This document shows, one piece after another, positions 22,871 through 32,932 of a DNA stretch of 64,000 nucleotides. The notes under the pieces were generated by a model, which did no database searches, was not told the DNA's origin, and was given only the letters and a program-made list of their open reading frames with translations. The DNA lies in contig JBBHKE010002976.1 in the NCBI GenBank assembly GCA_037447655.1, positions 575,599 through 639,598 of the forward strand, written 5' to 3'. Source of the stretch: Zygnema cylindricum (Eukaryota > Streptophyta > Zygnematophyceae > Zygnematales > Zygnemataceae). Every line of letters begins with the position of its first letter. The first letter of the stretch is position 1. The position numbers were made by a program, and so were the translations under genes.

Positions 22871-23585
22871 CGAGTTTTAATATCTGATCGCAATCCTAAG
22901 AAGTACCACTTATAAATGGACACGTGTTCCAGACTTCTTCTACTTTCCCCACCTGACGTAAGCCTGGCCTGAATCTTCCAGCAAATGCGTCCGTACAACG
23001 ACTTGCAACTCGTGACGGAGGAAAGGCCGAATACGACCTGATATTTTCATACTTGATTTTGTCGTTTTTTGACTTTTAGGGTTAGAGTGTTGGTGCAACG
23101 CTGGATTCGAGAAGCTGTCAGTCAGTCGGCGCAAGCTGACAAACCTTCTCTCGCAGTCGGGCAGCCTAGTGGGGCGCACACGTGTCAGCACGTGGGCCAC
23201 TACAGGAGCATTAGAAGCAATGACCCCAGCCAAACCTTCACAAGTACTGTACTGTACAGTCCTGTAGCATATTTCACAAAATCCAAATTGCTGACTGTTC
23301 ATTGTTGGATTTTAAATGCAACTGTACGAAATGTGGCTTGTAATGCGCTCACGGTTGTTGCCGGATTCTCCCCCCCCGCAAATATTTTTTAGGTTTACTT
23401 TATAATTAGAGTGACACGTGGCATGGGGAGCTCTTTAGGGCGTCAGTGCAGCGCCGACGATTTAAATGTCGTACTTTATTTTCACGAGCGCGACAAATAT
23501 CGGATATTATTTTGTCTTTTTGTTTTACCCCAACCGACACTAATCAAAGATGAAGCTTGTCAAAGATGTCAAACCGACAAGAAAT
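22871..23585. other. No recognisable gene
   Basis: Contains ACGT cores (CACGTGTCAGCACGTGGGCC near 23178, ACACGTGGC near 23412). No coding feature is supported. Confidence 0.35.
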
Positions 23586-24740
23586 TAGTGTTGTGTATCG
23601 GTTAAAAAATTATCGCGTTACACCGATACCGATAGTTATCGGTTATCGAACGGCAGAAGTCGCAAAAGTCAAAATTTTACATAACCGAAACCGACCGTTT
23701 TCTTTTTTCAAAATCTGAGTAACCGACGCCCGACCGGGTTATGTCACGCTCCAAAATTGTTAACCGTTAACCGACCGACGTTTACGAAAATAAAAGTTAA
23801 CCGAAACTCGATTTCTCGCAACTAACCGTGCCCGCCCGTAACTGAAAAAGTACAAATTTAACTAATGTACAACGTATGAATAAGGGTGACGTTCCATCAG
23901 GCGAAAAGTGGCGTAGTTTACAGAAATCCGCGACCCTCCGTACCAAATCGTACCGCCTATTGTGTTTTTATACGAAAAACAACATTACAGAGAATCTTGC
24001 TGATACTCTCCGAAGGTCTTGGAGGTAATACTGGTCGTCGGATGTTCATCTGCGAGGAGTTCGCTTCATTTTTTTCAGTAACTCTCAACCCACCTCGAGG
24101 AGGTGGGTTGGCAGATACAGAAAAAAAAATCGTGACACACTGGACTATTAAGCTACGTGTCATGATGGAAAACGAACGAAAAATCTTAAGATTTGCACAT
24201 GACACGCGGTTTCCAAAATACAACCGAAAATATAAACGAAATTTCGTAACATTCCCCCGTCACGCTATTTTCGGTAAGTATTGTTCGTCACACTATTTCT
24301 CTCAAAGGACTTTCGTTATGTTCGAAAACCGAAACCCTAAAAAATGAGCTGGCGTACAGACTGGCGTCTGCAAAAAGTATAAAAGTTTTGTCGTATGATT
24401 ACTTCGTACGCACGAAAATGGTACGCAAGTCAAGATTTGAAATTAATTTTGTTGGTGCTAAAAATCTGAAAGATATTCAATATCGGATCGTAGCTTGCGT
24501 GGCGCCAGTCAATTTAGAACACGTGGCTTATAGACTCTACGTGATGGAACACCGACTCAATTGACCCGGTTTGTAGAGTTTGCCGTACAATTACAAAAAC
24601 GTATGATGAAACTTCACCCTAAGCCAAAAATTACGATTTGTCGCGTTCCCTTAGATTTGTGAATAGAATAGTGTTTACTAACGTGTCAGATTTGCGACGC
24701 TTTGTCGTGTTCCCCAAGATTTGCGAATTGAATAGTGTAA

Positions 24741-25216
24741 TACACCGCGAATCGTAATTAGAGTAAATTACTCTAATTCGGTCGCTCGAAATTTCGACTC
24801 TATCACAGGAAATAGAGAAAATGATTCTATTTTTTTCATTATTTTATTTAAGGTAAAGTTTAATTAGCGTTTTTAATTCTAATATAGGTTCGTTTTAAAT
24901 AGTGTGGAGTACCGACGACCTCCAATTGTGCAAAATTGTACTTTATTAAGTAAAAAAATACAAATAATGATTTAATACAGGTCGTTATCATGTAACTACG
25001 TTTTAACAAACCGCGTAGTGCAAACGTCATAGTGATGATAAAATGTACGTTTTGCCAAATTGTGTACGAATACCTTATTTACAGTAGAGGATATTAGCGT
25101 GACAAATTAGAGTACTTAAATAAATTAGAGTAAACTTCATAGTTGAAACAACTCTATCACATAAATTAGCGTTAATTACTCAAATATTTTCATTACTCTA
25201 ATTACGATTCGCGGTG
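24741..25216. mobile_element. TA-flanked element, CACCGCGAATCGTAATTAG subfamily (476 bp)
   Basis: Close relative of 8619-9234 with an internal deletion. TA precedes the left end; the right end CGATTCGCGGTG is followed by AA, so one flank has mutated. Confidence 0.85.
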
Positions 25217-25235
25217 AATATTTGCGAAATGAATA

Positions 25236-25779
25236 CACCGTCAATCGCTATAAGAGTAAAGGAATAAATAGCGTAAAAAAAAAGTGTTATAAATACTAAT
25301 CATGATTTTTTTTTTTTTTGAAAAAAATATATATATACTAATTAATCCCTAACTGTAATTTGGGTTGTCCTAAATAATAAATACCCGCCCTTTCAATGTC
25401 TATAGTAAAATGTGTATTTATACAAAATCTGACAATTCGTACGTCGTCGTGCTGTTCACACGGTCGACGGACGAACATATGAGAAAGTGATTTTTGTCGA
25501 CGAGTTTGCATCTCTTTCTTCCACTGTACATTCACATGTGTGGGCAATAATGTTAAGTGTCTTTTTATGCCTTTGTAATTCAAAAAGTACTATTTTGTAC
25601 GGAAATATCCTGTCCGTACGCCACACTATTTCCATCGCAGTGTACTTCCATAATTAACGCTAATTGAAAAAAAACCCTAATTAGAATAAAGAAAAAAAAT
25701 TATGGATTGTATATGGGTTTTTTTTTTTTTTTAAAGGGCACCGAATTGGCGTTATATACTCTAATAGTGATTGACGGTG
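25236..25779 (-). mobile_element. TA-flanked inverted-repeat element, copy 4 (544 bp)
   Basis: Same orientation as copy 1, TA at 25234-25235 and 25780-25781. The internal frame seen in copies 1-3 is shortened to 81 codons, which argues against a coding role. Confidence 0.9.
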
Positions 25780-26390
25780 TAGTGTACTACCGTGTCAGAT
25801 TTGCGACGCTTTGTTGCGTTCCCTAAGATTTGCTAAATGAATAGTGCTACTACCGTGTCGATTTGCGACGCTTTGTCGCGTTCCCTAAGATTTGCGAAAT
25901 GAATAGTGTTACTTCCGTGTCAGATTTGTGACGCTAATCATGATGTCATGTACTTCCACGATACCAAAGAGTACAAAGTATAATAATGTAGGATTGTATG
26001 GACAATACAAATTTTTCTTTTATTTTTGTTTTTTGGTTGACCGACCGTAACTGACCGTTTTTTTTTTTCTGGTGAATCAACCGACCGCAACCGCCCAGCC
26101 ATCAAAATTTGGCAACCGAATCCGTTCCGGATCCGGCGCGGGCGGTCGGTTAACGGTGGGTCACGGTTTCGGTTGAGCGTTTGCGACCTCTGTCGAACGG
26201 TCAGAGGTAACGATATATTGGTCAAAGACTTTTCTAGGGTTTTTTAGGGTTGCTGGATTGTTAGAACTTCTCGCCTTCTAGATATTTTTTAGTACGATAT
26301 TTAATCGGCCTCGTTTATTCTAGAAACGATTGCTGCCAAGATAACACGATCAGATTTGTCGGTGAGCTGTCGTAACCGCTATCTATTTTT

Positions 26391-26450
26391 GCCACGTGGC
26401 AGACACGAGCGATAGCTGACTCTGGACAGCCTTTTGGAACTTTTATATAG
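26391..26450 (+). promoter_or_regulatory. Promoter-like G-box plus TATA box
   Basis: The palindrome GCCACGTGGC (26391-26400) lies about 50 bp before TTTTATATAG (26441-26450), a spacing seen in plant promoters and in the LTRs of this window. No recognisable coding frame follows, so it may be part of an unrecognised LTR. Confidence 0.35.
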
Positions 26451-26859
26451 AGGCGACACTGTACCACTGTCCTTATCCTGCGAGCTAATCTATGCTACAA
26501 GTAGGAAAAGAAAATCAAATAGGACATGGGATTCGACACTTGGCTTCCGCTTAGGGCTTTATTGCGAAGATTCGATTGTGTAAAGATTGCGAATCTGTTT
26601 AGCTGTCGTGACGTAATCGTTGAGCATTTCACGAATAAGTTATAGACTAATTTGCGACCTATTCGTAAAAATTATATATAAGAAAAGTAAAGTTTATTGC
26701 AAAACTTGCAACGGAAAAACTATCAGGGTACAAAAAGGGTAAAACTAAAGTCTGAAAAATACAGAGAAACATATTTAAATCAGTTTGCACTAAAATACCG
26801 CCCTGACGAACGACCGTCCTTGGGGTGTTCGCATCATACCCCATCGCCACCACATATGT

Positions 26860-26944
26860 CAGAGGTCGCAAAAGTCAAAATTTTAGATACTGGAAACTGA
26901 CATTTTTTTTTGGTACGGATTCGGGTACGCGATTGCGACCTCTG
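26860..26944. mobile_element. Minimal 85-bp copy of the CAGAGGTCGCAAA family
   Basis: CAGAGGTCGCAAAAGTCAAA at the left and GCGACCTCTG at the right, flanked by ACATATGT and AGATATGT (seven of eight match). Almost only termini remain, so it is a deletion derivative of the 23654 type. Confidence 0.8.
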
Positions 26945-27015
26945 AGATATGTAAAATGGACGAACGAGATTTTGCGATACGCCTCGATCTCGGTAGGATG
27001 CGTGGAATTGTGGAT

Positions 27016-27220
27016 CAGAGGTTGCAAAAGTCAAAATTTACATAACCGAAACTGACCGTTATTTTTTTCAAAATTTGAGTACCCGATGCGCAACCAGGTT
27101 ATGTCACGCTCCAAATTGACAACAATTAACCGAAACCCGTTTACGAAAATAAAAGTTAACCGAAACTCGATTTCTTGCGACTACCCGTACCCGCACGTAC
27201 CCGAAAAAGTACAAAAATAC
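27016..27220. mobile_element. Truncated copy of the CAGAGGTCGCAAA family
   Basis: Starts CAGAGGTTGCAAAAGTCAAA and follows the 23654 element (ACATAACCGAAACTGACCG, GGTTATGTCACGCTCC) for about 200 bp. No right terminus was found. Confidence 0.65.
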
Positions 27221-27254
27221 AAAGCTCATTGTTATTAGCGTTGAGCATTTATTA

Positions 27255-27744
27255 CACCATGAATCGTAATTATCGTAAATAAATAATTGGAGTAAAAATA
27301 TAATTAATGTTATCAACTCTAATTTCGGTTTTTTTCGTTTTCTCAAAAAAAAGTTTTACTCTAGTTTATCAATAACTCTAAATTGGGTTTCTCACGGTAA
27401 TAATTTTCCGCGATGAATATCTTTTACGTTCACATACATAATCTAACTTAACGTACAATTTCACGTCATTATGATGTTTGCATATCGCGGTTTGTGAAAG
27501 CTCAGTAACATGATAACGCCATGTATTAAATAATTTTTTGTAATTTTCTCGTTAGTAAAAGTACAATTTCGCACAGTCAGACACCGACCGTACGCCATAC
27601 TATTTAAGATGGCATTATATTAGAGTTGTTAACATGATTCAAAAGTACTATAAATAATGTAAAGATTTAATCTTTTAAGGTTTTTTTTATCAAAATTTGG
27701 GATGACATAATTAGCGTTAATAACGCTAATTACAATTCGCGGTG
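27255..27744. mobile_element. TA-flanked element, diverged (490 bp)
   Basis: Left end CACCATGAATCGTAATTA after TA (27253-27254), right end TAATTACAATTCGCGGTG before TA (27745-27746). No coding content. Confidence 0.85.
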
Positions 27745-27746
27745 TA

Positions 27747-27899
27747 GGGTTAAAATAAAACTATGATTAATAATACTATTTAATACAAGGAGACTTGGCA
27801 GGCTGTAGTCCACGTCTTTAAATTATGTTGTTAACTATATTTTGTGATTTTTGGCTATAAGTAGTAGCGACTTATTAACACTAATAACAATGAGCGGTG
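27747..27899. mobile_element. Isolated right terminus of a TA-flanked element
   Basis: CTAATAACAATGAGCGGTG followed by TA (27900-27901) is a family right end. A matching left end is not visible, so only a fragment is supported. Confidence 0.45.
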
Positions 27900-27901
27900 T
27901 A

Positions 27902-28123
27902 GTGGTACAAAACTACACAAAATCCATAAATCTAAAGTTGGTACAAATACGACGCTTTAGTAATTTGATAAAAACAAGCATTTCGCTTTAAAAAAAAAAA
28001 TAACACTAGAAAAATTGTGAAATATAACAAAAATTTCAAAGAAAAAAAAACAATATAACTCATACTATAAAAAAAACAATAATTAGAAAAGAAAAACAAA
28101 ACAAAAAACTATGCATTTAAAAG
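27902..28123. other. A-rich spacer, no recognisable feature
   Basis: A-rich DNA without terminal repeats or coding frames. Confidence 0.4.
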
Positions 28124-28861
28124 TGTTGAAATCAATAGATTTAGAGGGTATTTTCTAGGTCTAAATAGATAAAGTAAAAGCGCAGGCAATCTGCCTCCAC
28201 TTTCTCTCTCTAGCCCCCATACTTGTTGTAATCACAAAAGGTGAGAGGGAGTGGTGGAGCCATGGCTGCCTTAGCTACACAGGCAGGACTATTGAGTGAC
28301 ATAAGTAACTCTTAACAAAAAGGTTGAGTCCGACAAGACTCGAACCTTCAACCGGCAAAGCTAGGCGTAGCCGTCAGCTCTAACCGGTCTGTTATAAAAG
28401 TTCGTTAGAGTATATGTGTAACATGGTTACAAAATTGAGCAGTTGGGAGAAGAGTAGGGAGGCTGCTACAGTTGAAATGGCAAAGCAGCGCAACTGTGAT
28501 GTCAGACTAGTGCAGCATACCAGCATAACAGTCTGGTAAAGCAGCATAGCAGTCTAGTATAGCAGCAGAGCAGCGCAACGTAGCCGTATAGCAACGCAAC
28601 ATATTGAAGATTAATCTGTGCTGTTCTAGAATATAGTTTGGATAAGTATCGATTCATCGAGAAGGTCCACGTGAACATAATTGTAGCACTTTGTTGACTA
28701 GCAGCTAGCTAGTTTTAATAGTTCAACAGGCCTAGTCAAAGGCAACTCTTTGGGAAGTAGACTTTTGCAACGAGCATTCAATCTTGTAATCTCTTCTCGA
28801 TTAATAAAGTCACAATTTTTCCTGTGTATGCCGTGCATCACTGTTGTTGCTACGAGTAAAT
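28124..28861 (+). mobile_element. Copia LTR-like segment with CAG-rich middle
   Basis: The first 280 bp match the U3 start of the window's copia LTRs (TGTTGAAATCAATAG, hairpin, CCATGGCTGCC block). They include the tRNA-like motif AGACTCGAACC (28336-28346), which on the minus strand is a near-perfect pol III B box. The middle (28470-28610) is a run of CAGCATAGCAG and GCAACGCAAC words related to 58665-58800 in element D. AATAAA occurs near 28803. The right edge is cut by element E. No target duplication. Confidence 0.55.
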
Positions 28862-29926
28862 TGTAGAAATTAATGGTATTTTAAAGTATTTTCTAGGTTT
28901 GAATAGAAATATAGACAAAAGTCGAGGCACTCTACCTCTTACTTCTCTCTCCAACTCTCAAACTTGTCGCATTCACTGAGAAACTGGAAAGGAAGCTAGA
29001 GCCATGGCTACCTAGGCTATCCAGAGGTTTACGGGATATAAATATTAGTTTATATATAATTAAGGATATACTTACTAAAATATATATGCCACCTCCAAGA
29101 TTTGAAATTGCAACCTGCCGGCCGGAAATCAGCTGGTAAACGGTAGCTTTAAACGGTTAACTCTAGAGATAGTGTTACGTACTATAGGGTTTGATAATTA
29201 ATTAAACATTTATACGTAGGATAGTTCATTTAACTGAAATAGTTTTACAAGGACATAGATCCAGTAATGTAAAAGTACGGATTACAGTACGCATAAGAAA
29301 CGAATACCGTGCATATATTTCTTTACCAAAACGAATACCGCGCATGTATTTATTAAAGCTACGATTAAATGTGAATTTAATCGGACGGCCGGAATTAACG
29401 CCGAGATCGTGGAAGAGGATTTCGGCGGTTTGTGGTCATCGCCACATCAGATGACACGTGACGAAATTACATTGGATCGTGGTATCTCCGGAGATTACGG
29501 CACCGAATCCGGATATGACATGTGTCGACATTTAGGCCATATCGTACAATATAAAACAGAAAGTACACTGACAACTGTACTTTTGTGCACGGAGGAGTAA
29601 TCTGATTGGCTCCGTACATCAGTAGATAGAGTCTGTGAGAGAGATAGGACTTAAAAAAATTAGGAGATAGGACCCTCTCTCCCAGAGCGCTTCTGTACAA
29701 AAGGTCAACTTTGACCCTCATTAACTTACTGCTCAGGGGAGCAAATTCAAAGATTCTTTTTGCTATCGACTCAAGGGAGTCTTGCCTTCACAAGGGTGAA
29801 GTTGGTCAGAGTTTTTGTGTGCCAATGTGGCAGTTGTTCTTGCTAAAACACCAAGGGGTCAAGGTTATCATAGAGGCTTCTTAGAAGCTGTCCACTCTCA
29901 GGACTTATGGAGGTCTCAGAGTTTCA
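28862..29926 (+). mobile_element. Element E, 5' LTR (1065 bp)
   Basis: Begins TGTAGAAATTAATGG, ends TCTCAGAGTTTCA at the primer-binding site. U3 carries TGACACGTGACG and ACATGTGTCG cores and the paired W-box GGTCAACTTTGACC near 29700. Leader hairpins GACTC-AAGG-GAGTC (29768-29781) and CTTCAC-AAGG-GTGAAG (29786-29801) are intact. The gag start codon (29907) lies 20 bases inside the LTR. Confidence 0.9.
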
Positions 29927-30337
29927 GGTTATGGGCCCACCCTCTACGGTACCAATCTTTAATGGAACTGGCTTTATATACTGGGAAAGTATGATGATAT
30001 GAGCTCTATGCGAAAAAAGGTTTTGGGGGATAGTGAGTGGACGATTGGGGCGTCCATCAAGTCTTCGAATTCCTCCAGGGTTTCAAGGAAGCAGATTCAC
30101 AAAAAAAGCAGCTCCATCTTCAACAGAGGAGACAAAGGAAGGAGAGGTCGTGGACAAAGGAGCGGAGAAGGAGACGACCACAACTATAGCAACTGGTTCA
30201 GCATTCATGTCACCTATTCCGAGTAACGAGGATAATGATACTCAAAACGGGGATCTCAACAATATGGCGGCAAATCCCTTTATCCTACGCCATATTACTC
30301 AAGGACTTGCATGTCCTCATTTGTAGGTAGACAGAGC
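29907..30337 (+). pseudogene. Element E, truncated gag
   Basis: Starts MEVSEFQVMGPPS as in elements F and G, with the initiator in the LTR and the primer-binding site as codons 7-11. A TGA replaces the Gly codon of MMIGAL, and a second stop lies near 30327. At 30338 the frame runs into mid-LTR sequence, so the rest of gag and all of pol are deleted. Gag would form the particle shell; this copy cannot. Confidence 0.85.
29927..29939 (+). other. Element E primer-binding site (initiator tRNA anticodon arm)
   Basis: GGTTATGGGCCCA directly follows the LTR. It is the complement of the initiator tRNA anticodon arm, as in Drosophila copia, where a 5' half-tRNA primes synthesis. The same site recurs in G (38307-38319), B (48551-48563), A (52049-52061), D (56083-56095) and C (61923-61935), and in F with its first base changed (32900-32912). 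Confidence 0.85.
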
Positions 30338-30639
30338 ATCCGAGTCTGTGAGAGAGATAGGACTTAGAAAAATTAGAAGATAGGACCCCCTCTCCCAGAG
30401 AGCTTCTGTACAAAAGGTCAACTTTGACCCTCCATAACTTACTGCTCAGGGGAGCAAATTCAGAGATTTTTTTTGCTATCGACTCAGGGGAGTCTTGTCT
30501 TCACAGGGGTGAAGTTGGTCACTGTTTTTTTCTGTCAGGGTGGCAGTTATTTTTGCTTAAACACAAAGGGGTCACGATTATCCTAGAGGCTTCTTGGAAG
30601 CTGTCCACTCTAAGGACTTATGGAGGTCTCAGAGTTTCA
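30338..30639 (+). mobile_element. Element E, 3' LTR fragment
   Basis: The last 300 bp of an E-type LTR, from GAGTCTGTGAGAGAGATAGG to TCTCAGAGTTTCA, joined directly to truncated gag. Hairpins GACTC-AGGG-GAGTC and CTTCAC-AGGG-GTGAAG are present. Its U3 is missing. Confidence 0.85.
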
Positions 30640-32268
30640 GTTTGGGGATTACGGATCTTTTGAGTGTGATGAGCAGCACACAGAAGCTAGTTGATATCAT
30701 GCGGTTGCAAAGTCAAGCTATGGCGAGGGTCGGACCCGTCACCATCGACTAGGAAGCTCTTGAAAAGGAAAAGAAAAAGGCACTAGAACATGAACTGCTC
30801 CTCATTCAAGAGGCTAGATAGAGATCAAGAGGGATCCTTAGCGGACATGTAGCTCTTCCTCGTGAGACATGACCCTTTGCTGGAAGACAACCTCAGGGTC
30901 AGGCAACTCCTTATGCGACGCAAGCTCCTAGGACTTCACATGGACCTAGAACGGAATCTCTTTTTTAGCGAGAAGGGGAGGAAACAACACGGCCTAAGGG
31001 AGAGGGGTTGGGTTTAGATCTACCGGGTAACCTTGCAACTGCTACCACTGTGCGTCCTACCTTTGTCTTTGTGGTTGGATCTTCCGCAGTGGAGGCCGTG
31101 GTGCAACTACAACCTGACCAGAGACTACACATTTCCCTTGGACTATCCACTCCTCCACCATCACCACCTCACTTATCCTCCCCTGGTCATCCTTTTCTTC
31201 TGCTGCTGCAATTCGTGGGTCATCGGACCCGCCTATCTTTCCCTACAAACAAGACGTCTCCGCCTACTCACCTCCTCACAGGCGTTCCCCTTCTACCAGT
31301 TATAGAACTCCACCTCACGAGACATCCAGGAGCTGAACCAATAGACAGACGCCTTATCCTACCGGGCCCCTGTATTCCTTGTCTCGTCTGCGCCACCATC
31401 CATTCCACAAAGGCCATTGAACATACCTCGTCTCCACATCCCATCGGTGGAGACTGTTCTAAGAGAGGAACAATACTCTCTTAGAAATAGAGGAGTAAGA
31501 AATTCAACACTTCGTTTAACAGCAAGACAATTTTCAGTGGGGGGGGGATCCCAGCTGTTACACCCGTCCTTCTTATCGGAGGAGGAAGCGGTTCAAATCT
31601 AGAAGGTGCAGATCCAAGAGAAATTTCACTGGCTCATTTTGTCAGCCCCACAAGACGAACCTCTCCACAATTCACCAACCTTTCAGAAGAGGAGAAAGAA
31701 ATGGGTGACGTAAGGATCTTTACGGGAGATAGCTCAGAGATCGCTTTCTCGGATTTTGAACTGCTGTGGAAATCTTTCACCCAATCCAAAATACATAAAT
31801 ATAGGGGCGAAGCCATTCTTGATCACTTCGAGACCACTCTTTTCCCCATGATGGTCAATTACCTTTAGGAGGTGCTTTGGCGGACTACAATGAGCGACAT
31901 CCACTCTTGATGGCTCCTAACATAAAGATTTCCTACCCAGCTCTCGATCTGGCGGTTTTACAAGTAGAAGTCGATTTGGTTGTAGTGGCGCCAACACCTG
32001 TAACTTCCACTTTTACGTTGATATGAAGCTGCAGGCACAGAGAAGAGCCTATGTCAACCAGTTGTAAGCCACTCAAGCCGCACGGGCTGCGAGTCGAATG
32101 GTCGCAAATCCCAACCCTTCTACCTGTCTTCTGAACATATGATGGATCCTCAACACAGAGAGAAATGAGTCAACCATCAACGAGTTCATGCAATTCCGAT
32201 GCTTGAAAAATAAGACGTCGCAAACCCTGTTGAATATGCTATCCAGCCTCTCCGAGAAGACAAAAATG
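30640..32268 (+). pseudogene. Gag-like relic of an unidentified retroelement
   Basis: GC-richer than its neighbours and coding-like but with many stops. It has a lysine/glutamate coiled-coil-like start, a long proline/serine/histidine-rich middle (31008-31484 is open), then a block around MGDVRIFTGDSSEIAFSDFE, DHFETTL and LADYNERHPL, and ends near NEFMQFRCLKNKTSQTLL. Order and composition resemble a Ty3/gypsy-type gag capsid, but I see no zinc knuckle or pol. It does not resemble the copia gags here. It lies between two truncated copia elements in opposite orientation. Assignment is tentative. Confidence 0.4.
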
Positions 32269-32932
32269 CTATGTTCTCGAACTCATCGGGTAACTTCATC
32301 AGTAAACAGTTAACCTTTTCTTTTTCACTAAAATCTTTTCCCGCACTCTCTAGCTCCATGAAGAGTGTAGCAAGCTCATTGCAAAAATCCAACATCTTCC
32401 CCCCTTTGTATACATTCTCTTTAACTTTCTGATCAGCCAACTGTTGTTGCTGAATCGTACCACTTCGGTACATCTCTATGAGAGCCATCCAAAGATCGGA
32501 TGCCCTTTCTACCTGCAAATGAGGACATTGAAGTCCTTGAGTGAGATGGCGTAGGATGAAGTGCTTTGCCGCCATTTTGTTGAAGTCCCAGGTTTCAGTA
32601 TCATTCTCCTCGTTCCTCGAAATAGGTGACATGAATGGCGAACCAATTGTTATTGGTGTGGTCACCTCCTTCTCCTTTCCTTTGTCCACCACCTCTCCTT
32701 CTTTTGTTTCCTCCGTTGAAGGTGGATCCTCTTTTCTGGTGAATCTGCTTCCTCCAAACCCTAGAGGAATTCCAAGACTTGATGGACGCCCGAATCGTCC
32801 ACTCACTATCCCCGAAAACCTTTTATCGCATAGAGCTCCTATCATCATACTTTCCCAGTATATAAAGCCAGTTCCATTAAAGATTGGTACCCTAGAGGGT
32901 GGGCCCATAACGTGAAACTCTGAGACGTCCAT
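32269..32932 (-). pseudogene. Element F, truncated gag
   Basis: Starts MDVSEFHVMGPPSRVP inside the LTR and runs about 220 codons of the G-type gag through LLMKLPDEFENIA. It ends abruptly at the foreign gag-like relic. No stop occurs within the retained part. The first base of its primer-binding site is changed. F uses the 3' LTR of G as its own 5' LTR. Confidence 0.85.

Larger units (their letters stand above)
24631..25937. repeat. 63-bp tandem repeat split by two inserted elements
   Basis: Units like ACTACCGTGTCAGATTTGCG...AATAGTGTT occur at about 24631-24738 (one partial, one full) and 25786-25937 (two full, one partial). The elements at 24741 and 25236 sit between, so the array was continuous before they arrived. 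The period is 63 bp from 25786 to 25849. Confidence 0.8.
23654..26192. mobile_element. hAT-like element with CAGAGGTCGCAAA termini (2539 bp)
   Basis: Termini CAGAAGTCGCAAA and TTTGCGACCTCTG with a perfect 8-bp duplication TCGAACGG (23646-23653, 26193-26200). Subterminal sequence is rich in ACCGAC/GGTCGGT words. A 153-codon plus frame (23886-24347) has no transposase motif that I recognise. Two TA-flanked elements and a 63-bp satellite lie inside, so its native length is shorter. Confidence 0.85.
23586..26260. mobile_element. hAT-like element, GTGTTGTGTATCGG family, split by another hAT-like element
   Basis: Starts TAGTGTTGTGTATCGG at 23586. After about 60 bp another element intervenes and family sequence resumes at 26201 with TCAGAGGTAACGATATATTGG, which matches the 12999 copy. 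The distal terminus is not found, so the right limit is approximate. Confidence 0.65.

Noticed and set aside
23886-24347. Transposase of the 23654 element
   Set aside because: The 153-codon frame shows no hAT dimerisation motif, BED finger or acidic triad that I can recognise.
28323-28400. A functional tRNA gene on the minus strand
   Set aside because: There is a good B box (GGTTCGAGTCT), but the acceptor and anticodon arms do not pair convincingly. It is reported as a tRNA-like LTR motif only.
31008-31484. A 158-codon proline-rich host gene
   Set aside because: It lies within a longer region of stop-interrupted gag-like sequence on the same strand and has no independent start or domain.
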